NCBI RefSeq assembly: GCF_018812025.1
Contig: NC_063051.1
Coordinates: 7,792,396-7,856,395 of the forward strand
Direction: 5' to 3'
Length of the DNA stretch: 64,000 nt
Source: Megalobrama amblycephala
Taxonomy: Eukaryota > Chordata > Actinopteri > Cypriniformes > Xenocyprididae
A program made the position numbers and the translations under genes. Each line of letters begins with the position of its first letter. Position 1 is the first letter of the stretch. The notes under the pieces were generated by a model that saw only the letters and a program-made list of their open reading frames with translations, made no database searches and was not told the origin of the DNA. Below are positions 54,901 through 64,000 of this stretch, piece after piece.

Positions 54901-57900
54901 AGCAACAATCACTACACACTCACTGGGATGACGCATGTACAAGCTGACAGCCATTAAATACAGTGTTTACTCTGTTTCACTTTCTGTTTTTGCAGTGTCT
55001 TTATAGTTCAGACAGGGGGCAGCATTGCATGCACTTCTCTTACCTTTATGCACGCATATACATTTGAGGGAGAGAGAGTTTAATGTCATTTGAAAGGGGC
55101 TGGTTTTCTTCGTATAGCTATAAACCCTGTTCTCCCCCAAAACATTCTGCGTTAGGAGAGGCAGCTGAAGTGTACGAGTGACATCTCATAGTTTGAGATG
55201 TTTATCACCACTCATGATTTGATAGCAGTCTTGAGGCTGTTTGGAATATGATCCCTCTCATGTTGTCTGTGATGTTATGTGAAGCTAAATGTAGAATGCC
55301 AAGCGGCCCACACAAGCTGTTAGAAAAATAGTATCATACCAAGTGTTAAAGGGATAGCTCACCCAAAAATGATTTACTCACCTATCTTATATCCACTATC
55401 TTCTTTCAGATGAACACAACTGTAGTTATATTAAGAAATATAAGTCTTCCAAGCTTTATAATGGTAGTGAATAGGAGTGTTGTATTTTGAAGCCAAAAAG
55501 AGTGCATCTTTCCATCATAAAAGTACGGTCAATATGGGCCTTCTAAAGCAAATCTATAGGTTTTTAAGAAAAATATCCATATTTAAAACATTATAAACTA
55601 TAATAATTAGCTTTATAAACTATAGTAACTAAGATTAAATGCCTCTCGCGGTTCACACAAATAGGGCTGGGCAACAAACTCAAGCTCCTCTTCTTTTATA
55701 TCGAAATCATCCTACATTTGTTTTTAAAAATTCTCGTTTTAGACTTCTAATTCGTGACCGGTGTTTTGTTTTGCTCTCTCCTCTGCGCTTCCGCGTTCAT
55801 CAATGCGTCGTTACTCTTCTGCCGTAACTCGATGCGTATGGCCATTTGCCGGAAGCTAGTTTTTATATTTTATAAAGTTTTAAATATGGATATTTTTCTT
55901 ACAAAAGCCCATCACTTTGTTTCAGAAGGCCTTTATTAACCCATTGGAGCCGTGTGGATTACTTTTATGATGGATGGATGAACTTTTTTGGGCTTCAAAT
56001 ACAATGCCCCATTCATTCACTGCCATTATAAAGCTTGGAAGAGCCAGGATATTATTTAATATAACTCTGATTGTGTTAGTCTGAAAGAAAATAGTCATAT
56101 ACACCTAGGGTGGCTTGATTGTCAGTAAATCATGGGATAATTTTCATTTTTGGGTGAATTATCCCTTTAAGGAATTGCTTCTCTCGTCTGAAAAGCTGCG
56201 ACTTTTTCCAGTCAAATGTAACAAATTTTTAGGGTTTGTCACATTCAGTCCTTGGTACAAAACATAGACAAGGCCACATGTACCCAATATTCACTCAAAT
56301 TGTTTTGCTGGTGATATAATTTATAAGAAAAAAAAAATCTGTCTTAGATATCTGGCTCCTATTGCATATGAAGGGCTGAACATATGGGAAAGTCTGACTT
56401 ATCGAGCCTCTTTACCCTCATCTGGTCCTGTTTAGCGCTTTGATGTATTCCCACCGGTAAAGATGGTGCAAGTTCATCATCGCGGCCTTTGAGTGGTTAA
56501 AGAGGTCAAGTTTTCTTTGCCTTTGTTTGTTCGGGATGCTCCAGAGCCTGATGGGATGAAATGTTAGGCCTTGTCAGAGATAGGAGTTTGAGAACAACAA
56601 CTGAAGCCAGAATCGCTCTCCCTCTCTCCCTTCCTTCCTGCCTCTTAGTGTCTTTCTTCTTTCTTCTTTCTTTTCTAACTTCAAGCTCTATTGTGATTTT
56701 GTGAAGAGAAGACAGTTGTGTCCACAGATTCCTGTACTCCACCGGGAGCTGCAATTGGGCTTTTCACTGGCTGTCAAGCTTGAGATTAGATAATTATCCA
56801 ACGCATTGCTTTTTAGAACAGCATTGTAGAAACATGACTTGTTTTGTACTTTTTGATATAGTGGTTTTGGGAGTGCATTAACTCTTTTCCTGCCATTGAC
56901 GGGATTTTTTGGCTTTTCGTGTTTTCACTGCTATATGTTAGGGGGCGCTATTACACATCTTCTGAAAGAGTACAGAATCTCCGTATCAAAACACAGGCAA
57001 AAAAGGAGCGGAAACAAATGATAAAAGCATCGCTTTATGCACATTGTAGTCTTTGAAAAAAGTGTGACTTTTGTTCAAAATGTTGCTTTTTTTTAATGAA
57101 ACTTTTCCAAATTCGAATGTTGATTAAAAAAAAGAATGCGTGAAGCTACAATAAAACAGGGTTTTTTGTTTATTTGTTTAAAAGCAGAGGCTCTGTTTAT
57201 TCTTTTGATATATTGCATGTTCAGATATTCATACAACAAAATATTCTGGGGCTATTAAAATTTTGTGAAAATTATCAAAAATGTCGGCGGTGGCTGGCAA
57301 CTTTTTAAAAGAAACGCTGGCGGGAAAAGAGTTAAATTAATCAAAAGTTACCAAAAAAACTTTTACATTGTTACAAAAAAATTATTTCAAATAAATAATT
57401 ATACAAAATGTTTCTTGAACACCAAATTGGCATATTATGACTTCTGAAGGATCATGTGACACTGAAAGACTGGAGTAATGATGCTGAATATTCAGCTTTG
57501 CCATCACAGAAATAAATTACATTTTAAAACGTATTAAAATGACTTTATTTTTAATCAAATAATTGCAGACATGGTGAGCAAAAGCAACTTATTTTAAGAA
57601 TAAGAAAGCATCTTATTGACCCCAAATTTTAAACAGTTGATACAAAATGAGCAGAAAAAAAGTGATTTCATGGGGTCTTTAAAACTGAACAGTTAACTTA
57701 ACAACAATATACATTTGAAGAGGTAGTGAGTGACTGGAGGAAGTTGGATGAGAGAAAATGCAGGAGGATATTTGGAATAGGACCACACAGTCTGGAATCC
57801 TGGGATATGTCTAAGGAGACATCCTGCAATTTTAGTCAAAAGCTAAACTGAAGCGTTTCCTCTTCCTTGTGCAGCTAACTTTGCCAAAAACAGCTATAAA

Positions 57901-60900
57901 TGTGAGAAACTGTGTCAGTCAAACTTGATTTATTCATTTTATTAGCGAAAAAGATGGATTAAGCAGAGCTCTGACTTTTGTCTTAACTTAAATCCATTGT
58001 ATATTCAGCATTTGTATAAATCAAATAATAAACTTTGAATAAATGAATTTGTAGAGTATAGTTATTAATAATAGTTAAATAATTGATCTCACTTACTACT
58101 GATGCATTGATCAGCAAAACCAATTGTGCACCACAGGCTTTAGGATCCAAGTGGTTTTGGGTCCTCTCTATTAGTGATCGACCGATATTGATTTTTTATA
58201 ACCGATACCGATACCGATTATTTGCATGTTTATGTACCTGATAACCGATATGCAGAACCAATATTTTTGTCAGTTGGCATTTTATGATCTAAATTTAATC
58301 TAACGTTAAATCATGAAATGCCAACTGACAAAGTGCTTTTTGACTATAACTTAATCAACCGCGATCGCGCATGGAGATAATAAATAATTAATTTCCACAA
58401 AGCGGTAGGCTATATTTATATGTGTATTAGCGAAATAATTATGTAGTAAATTATAATATAATCTAGGGTGTTTAAACAAGATAATCTTGTCAAAAGTTTC
58501 ATTCAGTGGCCGTGCTTAAGCCTCCTGATCATCCGTCAGTTGCTAAGCAATATGAACGAACTTTTTCTTCTAGACTAATGGTGAGCAAATACAACAGATA
58601 GAGAATTAAATTCAGCGCTTTTATTTTCAACATGCACTCATTCATGTCTGTTTTATCTAATTCATGTAAAGTTACGTCTTTATTGGGGCAGGACATGACG
58701 AATTACACTACGTGACTCAATGAGTTCGTCTCAATTGTTTAGAAACAAGCTGCATAAATTAACTATATCAGGAATTTATGTCTCAGATCTCATTTGTGCA
58801 TGTCTGTTATGTTAAATAAAGTTGATTAATTAAAGCAAACCAAGTAGAACATATACTTTACCTCTGCACTGAGTTGTTGTTGACTGATCTCCTCAGACGC
58901 CCGGGCTGCAATGGCGGAAATCTCAAAACGGCCACAAGATGGCGCCGTAAATCGGCGAATCCGATATTACAAAACCGATACCCGATTATGGAAAAATGCT
59001 TAAATATCGGGAAAAATATCGGTAAACAGATACATCGGTCGATCACTACTCTCTATATTATTTACAATTTGTGTGCAATTATGCATTTTGCTATATTCAC
59101 TTGTATTGATGGTAAACTGTTAGCAGCTCGTGAAACACACTGTTAATGAGAACAAACATGTTAATGTGCACCAATTTGCAGCTCATAACCTTTACCAAAT
59201 CTGTAAATTTGGCTAAAAAAAATTACATTTCTAAACTGTGTATTTGATTTAAAGATTATTTCACAGGCTAGCTCACACCTAAACTTTAGAAAGTATGTTA
59301 AAAAAAAAAATAAAATAAAAAAAACCTTCTCATCATGTCTTCTTTCTCTACTCTCTCTCTCTTAATCAATCATTTTATAATGCACTTTTCACCCCTTTTA
59401 GGTATTTTTTTCAGTGGAATGGCATACTGGATCCAGCTTGTTTTTATTAATCTGAGCCTCTTTTTTTTTTGAATACCGGGGTCAAACAACCCAACTATGC
59501 TATTTTATAATGATTAAACGCTAACTTCTTCTGACACGTTGCGCTCATCTTTCCCCTGATGGCTCCCACATGTGTTGATATGCCTTTCAGTGCAGTTCCT
59601 CTACTCAAGCCCCCTTGGCATGGCCGTCTGAAACACAATTCTCCTTTAGGTTTTAACGGTGGCTCACGTGTATGGTTTTTCATTGTGGGTTTCCCTAACC
59701 GCTGCCTGTTTGTTCTGTTAGAAATGAACAAGTTGGAATAACATGCGTTTGTTTGTGTTTGAGTTGTCCATTTAATTCGGCAGGAAACTTGAAGGAGACC
59801 TCTGCCAAAGCGCATAAATTCTTTCAAAGCTCTGAAAATAAGCATACGCAGGTTGGGATAGCCCGCTCGGCCCCTAAGAAGGGATGTCGGTTGTTATCAC
59901 TGATGATTAAGTCTTGCTTTTTTCGGGGTTTTTTTTTTTTTTAAAGCACCGGCCATTATTTTTCTCACACATCTGCATGTTATCTGTGTCTTTCTTAGTT
60001 TCGTGCCCTGGCTCCCATGTATTACAGGGGCTCTGCTGCAGCTATCATTGTGTATGACATCACTAAAGAGGTAATGAAACATTTCTTCATTATTACTACA
60101 CAAATCTTTCTGCTGGTAAAGCTATTAAAGGCATATTTCACCCAAAAATGAAAGTTCTGTCATCATCTACTCAACTTCATGTCACTCGAACTACGTAAGA
60201 TCTTTTTTTCCATGGAACACTAAAGGAGTTATGGGCTGAGGTAAGACTTTCAGTGGATAGTGGGTTAAATGTCAGTCTGTTCCTCACACAAAGCTATCAT
60301 ATGGCTTTAGAAGACTTGAAATATAGTGCACAAGTCATATAGACTACTTTTATGTTGTTGTTTTTTTTTTTAAATGAATGGAAGAGAGCAGCTTGGGCAG
60401 TCTGCTAGGTGACTCCTCTTGTTTTCAACTGAATAAATGTGACCACATAGGTTTCGAGCAACATGAGGGGCAGTAGATAATGACTTAAAAGTCTTATTGT
60501 GATGTATAAGCATTGTTTGTCTTGAAGATCTCTTCATCTCTCAATCAGGAATCATTCCAGACGTTGAAGAACTGGGTGAAGGAGCTTCGCCAGCACGGAC
60601 CACCCAACATAGTGGTGGCTATCGCTGGCAACAAATGTGATCTCTCCGATGCCAGGTGAATTCCACTGTCCTTGCCACAAAAGACTTCACATCCTGTCAT
60701 CTCTATTCAGCTTGAAGGGATGCACCCGCAGTGGCTGTCAACTCAATTTGACGTTGGGAAAAGACCCACATATTTCCTGTCAACTTGTCTCGACTCATTG
60801 AAAACAAGCTCGCACACGTACCGTTACCATAAGCATAACTTGTGATGAAAAAGAAATCCACTCTTCACTGGTCTGTAATTTATCTTTCCACTTTAAATTG

Positions 60901-62832
60901 CTTCACTCTTCCCACAGGTCCAATGATATGTCTTGGTTCACCATTGCTTTCTTTGGCAGTGTTAGTCAGCTGTCATTGTGGTTGTATTTTACTTCTCGAA
61001 ACCATAAAGACCGAGACATTGAATCTGAGGAATAGCGATCACACCGCAAGCCATTCAGGCAATAAATATCAGGGAAAATTCTTGCAATTGTTCTGTCTGG
61101 CACATAAAGATTACATATTTCTTTTTCTAGCACAACTGGTGCTGATCTCAGTGATCCACAGCCATCATTGTCTCTTTACATATTTTTTGCTTCAAGTTTA
61201 AGAGGTTTGCTCCAAATGTAAAAAATCTGTTGCTTTCAAAAACTGTCATCATGGAAATATAGTTACTGATAACATTACCCATACTTGCAAACCTTAATAC
61301 TATTTCAAATTATATTAATTAAAAGCATAACCTAAAAAGCATTAATGCCCCAATGTACTCACGGCGAAGTTCTTTTTCGTTCTTCGCTTAGGGGTAAAAC
61401 AAATTTCGAAATACATGACCAGTCATATACTGTTAGCGAACCGACGACGACGCTCACTCTGCTGAGAGTGGCGTTTAGATGAATATGTAAATATGTGCTG
61501 TGCACTTTCCTCTCAATAACAAAATAAACACACAACAAAACTGAGAAAACGGCAAGCATTTTTTTAGTAAAGCATAAGAAAAGCATCTGATCATGGCGAT
61601 AATTCGGCTCTGCAATTCGGCACTCTAGTAATGTCACGTCACTTTTATTTATAGAGCATTTTATACAATAGATTGCTTAAAATCAAGCAGCTTTACCATA
61701 TTAAGCATGTAAAATAGTGTCAACTTCTTTTTCTACTATACAGCAGCTTTCCAATGTGTTCATGTTTGACTTGCGGATGTCTGAACTCGACGGACTGAAC
61801 AGAAGAAATGAACCAGAAAAGATTTCCATGTGAAAGAAGGCGGAGCCTCCGCGCACACCTACCTATTACGTAATCGCCACAGACCATTGGTAGTACAAAG
61901 GAGTTTACCAGCCCTAACAAGCTTTTCCAGAAAGTTCCGCTTTGGCAAGCTGTTTCGAACTCCTAAAACAAACTTCATTTTGGCCTGATTTTGTGCGAAA
62001 TTACGTCATATTCTTTCTTCGTTCGTTCTTCGATTTTGCTTGAAGTATATTGGGTCTTTACATTTGTTCATACACCACTTGGTGGAGAAAGCGGGCAAAA
62101 ATCCCATAGTTTTTAATTTAAGGACCCCTTATGTATCTAGGGCTGGTATCCAACCACTCGGAACACCCTAGCAACCACAACCCCACCCTGGCAACCAACC
62201 ACAACATGGTGGCAGTGACTTTTGCACAAGCAACAACACAAAAGTCTAGTTGATCGGAACGTTTAAAGATTATATCACCGTCTTGGCGGTTAATCTAAGA
62301 GAGCAAAGCGTCAATGGAAAATTGATCCATTGTCAGTGTGACCGGCCTGATAGGTGTAGCACTGGTGCAATCTGATCAGCACCTGTGATCAGGTGACAGG
62401 TGCACTGAGAACCAGCACACAATAGTTCACCTCCAACATGCTCCAATGTGCTAGTTATACACCACTATCACAAAAAAATACATGAGCTTGACAAGGTTCA
62501 TCCCACTCAGAAAGTCTCTCACTCAACCACAGTATCTGTTTAAATTCTTCTAGTCTCAGATATCCAGAATAGTAATAACATGCCACACTTTTTGAGAGTT
62601 TTGAGAATGTCAGAATTTTTAATTTATGAAACTGATTAATTATTAGTGTGGTATTAGAGTTCTAAAAATAATCTACTGCTCTGTATTACTCACATTTGTT
62701 ACTCCACTCTTTTGTTTTCCAGAGAGGTTTCAGAGAAGGACGCAAAGGACTATGCTGACTCCATTCATGCCATATTTGTTGAAACCAGTGCCAAAAATGC
62801 CATTAACATCAATGAGGTCTTCATTCAGATAA
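51934..62832 (+). CDS. rab22a: Ras-related protein Rab-22A, 3' end outside window
   Basis: Six coding exons with GT-AG borders: 51934-51969, 52663-52742, 54811-54892, 59999-60070, 60549-60655 and 62723-62832, giving 162 complete codons; the last exon with the C-terminal hypervariable tail and prenylated CC lies beyond the window. The protein begins [20 protein letters not shown]. It has the P-loop GDTGVGKS (12-19), switch I Thr37, WDTAGQE (59-65), NKCD (118-121) and ETSAK (146-150). [20 protein letters not shown] and [13 protein letters not shown] match Rab22A and not Rab31. Rab22A acts in early endosomal sorting and recycling. No activating substitutions are seen: Gln64 is present. The long intron between exons 3 and 4 holds several transposons. 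Confidence 0.94.
53458..54376. mobile_element. hAT-like element, degraded
   Basis: Begins TAGGGCTGGGTTAAAAATAT and ends AATCGAATCCCAGCCCTA. The ends match each other and the TAGGGCTGGG terminus at 41430, but no clean 8-bp duplication is visible. In rab22a intron 2. Confidence 0.6.
55346..56170. mobile_element. TTAA-flanked element, GGGATAGCTCACCC variant
   Basis: TTAA|AGGGATAGCTCACCC at the left mirrors GGGTGAATTATCCCT|TTAA at the right. The interior is also a long imperfect inverted repeat, for example AAATATCCATATTTAAAAC at about 55566 and its complement near 55878. In rab22a intron 3. Confidence 0.82.
57400..57650. repeat. Interspersed repeat, copy 4, partial
   Basis: Contains GAAGGATCATGTGACACTGA and a TTCAGCTTTGCCATCACAG block in the same orientation as the 45.3 kb copy. 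Confidence 0.7.
58164..59056. mobile_element. hAT-type non-autonomous element with 8-bp target duplication
   Basis: Ends TAGTGATCGACCGATAT and ATCGGTCGATCACTA are perfect or near-perfect inverted repeats, flanked by CTCTCTAT at 58164-58171 and 59049-59056. Subterminal CCGATACC words recur several times near both ends. No transposase frame; the frames at 58858-59146 are fortuitous. In rab22a intron 3. Confidence 0.92.
60126..60490. mobile_element. Diverged TTAA MITE copy
   Basis: Starts TTAA|AGGCATATTTCACCCAAAAA and shares the TTCTGTCATCATCTACTCA block; the right end is only weakly preserved near 60450-60490. Lies between rab22a exons 4 and 5. Confidence 0.6.
61347..62058. mobile_element. Probable inverted-repeat element in rab22a intron 5
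   Basis: GCCCCAATGTACTCACGGCG at the left and CTTGAAGTATATTGGGTC at the right are imperfect inverted ends, each followed inward by CGAAGTTC / GTTCTTCG words. Target duplication unclear. Confidence 0.5.
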
Positions 62833-62839
62833 GTGAGTA

Positions 62840-63797
62840 TAATTCTAACTAGTCATCATTGGTGCATTGTGTCATTAACAAGGCCAATTTAACAAACAAT
62901 CTAGAAGCACTTATTCAGAGCCCTGTGATTTTAAATGTTATCATCTTCTCTTGATTGAGCTTGTTAATCAGGCAGGTTTAGTTTTAATGACTGCTGTTTA
63001 TTGCAACACCATTTATTATTAAAATGATAATGAATGCATGATCTATAATTGATCCTGATGGTGGTGAGAATAGTGCTTCTGTGGATACTTGTTCTCGCCA
63101 CTTGGACCCAGGGCAGTGGATGGGTTACAGTGGATACATGATCTTTTACCATGGATCTTGGCAGTTGCCCCATTAAGAAACAGGCATACTTGTGGGTGCA
63201 TGACACCATGCTTGTGACTTTTGTACAGGTGTTGTAACAGCAAATCGTTGTTGCTTTTTCTTTCTCATGCATATTTTTATTGTCAGTAGCTGCGTATACA
63301 TGGACCCTAATAATCCAACTGTAATTGGACTAGTAGCACAGTTGGAATAAAAAAAGTCACATGTAACCATATCAATCAGAATGAATTGGCCAAATCCGAT
63401 TAAAATTTAATTTGGATTGTAAGGGGTGGTTTAAACCTTTTCTAATTCGATCGAGAGGACATGTAAACACTTGATCGGATTGAAACCCGAAACTGGAAAG
63501 TACTGCGCATGTGCAATGACGTAGAAATGGTGTAATGATGTATGACTTACAGAACGAGCTGTTGTTGTTGTTGAATGAAGTGTCATAAATGACTGTCGTG
63601 TCGTTCTAAAATTTTCCTTCCACTCTTCATCTTTGAAGTGGAGCAGGACAACGTCCCATCAGTCCTTGTTTCAGACTCTCATCCACAGATGCCTTGTTTT
63701 GGTTGCGGGAAGGGGCATTTTTACTGTTTAATAAGCAGCATGGCACAATAGTTCATGTGCTCATCGTCTCCTAATTAGGACCCGAAATGGATAAATA
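62840..63797. other. rab22a final intron portion, repeats but no exon seen
   Basis: The missing last exon of rab22a was searched for and not found. From about 63290 (TACATGGACCCTAATAATCC) the sequence has the look of one end of another DNA element with ATGTAAAC-type internal words. Confidence 0.45.
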
Positions 63798-64000
63798 TTA
63801 AAGGTGCCATCGAATTGAAAATTGAATTTACCTCGGCATAGTTGAATAACAGGAGTTCAGTACGTGGAAATGACATACGGTGAGTTTCAAACTCCATTTT
63901 TTCCTCCTCCTTATATAAATCTCATTTGTTTAAAAGACCTCCGAAGAACAGGCGAATCTCAACATAACACCGACTGTTACATAACAGTCGGGGTGTACGC
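63798..64000. mobile_element. TTAA-bordered repeat running off the window
   Basis: TTAA|AGGTGCCATCGAATTG at 63798 begins a sequence that I recognise as a common cyprinid repeat, ending here at the window edge with ACATAACAGTCGGGGTGTAC. The right terminus is outside. Confidence 0.6.

Noticed and set aside
59495..59845. 116-codon minus-strand frame in rab22a intron 3
   Set aside because: No domain, no splice support and no conserved look; the length is within chance for this amount of sequence.

Overview
The window looks like nuclear DNA of a teleost fish, most likely a cyprinid (zebrafish, carp or goldfish type). Genes have many short exons and GT-AG introns, the DNA is AT-rich, and it carries long CA/TG and TA microsatellites. 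Many copies of interspersed repeats that I associate with cyprinids are present (TTAA-flanked elements starting AGGGTTAGTTCACCC, hAT-type elements starting TAGGGCTGGGC, a tRNA-derived SINE). The species assignment is inference.

Layout. 1-10.9 kb: no protein gene found; a 1.6 kb foldback element, a SINE, a small TTAA element and a large TA/TG microsatellite. 10.9-14.6 kb (+): bcl2l14, a Bcl-2 family gene in four coding exons. 15.3-19.4 kb (-): spliced remains of the C-terminal half of a PNPLA2/PNPLA3-type lipid-droplet lipase without its patatin catalytic domain. 20.4-22.8 kb (-): rplp2. 22.8-27.4 kb (+): a THAP zinc-finger gene sharing a head-to-head promoter region with rplp2, with a last exon that looks frameshifted. 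28.2-28.6 kb (-): an unrecognised small single-pass membrane protein. 30.8-32.6 kb (-): rps26. 36.8-50.0 kb (-): a complete 20-coding-exon ppp4r1-type gene, best called ppp4r1l from its neighbour. 51.9 kb to past the window end (+): rab22a, six coding exons present and the last missing.

The genes are mostly housekeeping: two cytosolic ribosomal proteins with pyrimidine-rich (TOP-like) transcript starts, a phosphatase-4 regulatory scaffold, an endosomal Rab GTPase, an apoptosis regulator and relics of lipid-metabolism and THAP genes. Two blocks recall human synteny: RPLP2 next to PNPLA2 (11p15.5), and PPP4R1L head-to-head with RAB22A (20q13.32). They do not form one pathway.

The accessory content is transposon-driven. 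Several elements are nested with readable target-site duplications (TTAA, TAA, TA and 8-bp), so the order of insertion can be read directly. I found no prokaryote-type system, CRISPR array or clearly new pathway. The most unusual items are the catalytic-domain-less lipase relic, the broken THAP gene, a possible alternative first exon opposite rplp2, the unassigned membrane protein, and an 81-bp higher-order repeat that stays open in reading frames on both strands.
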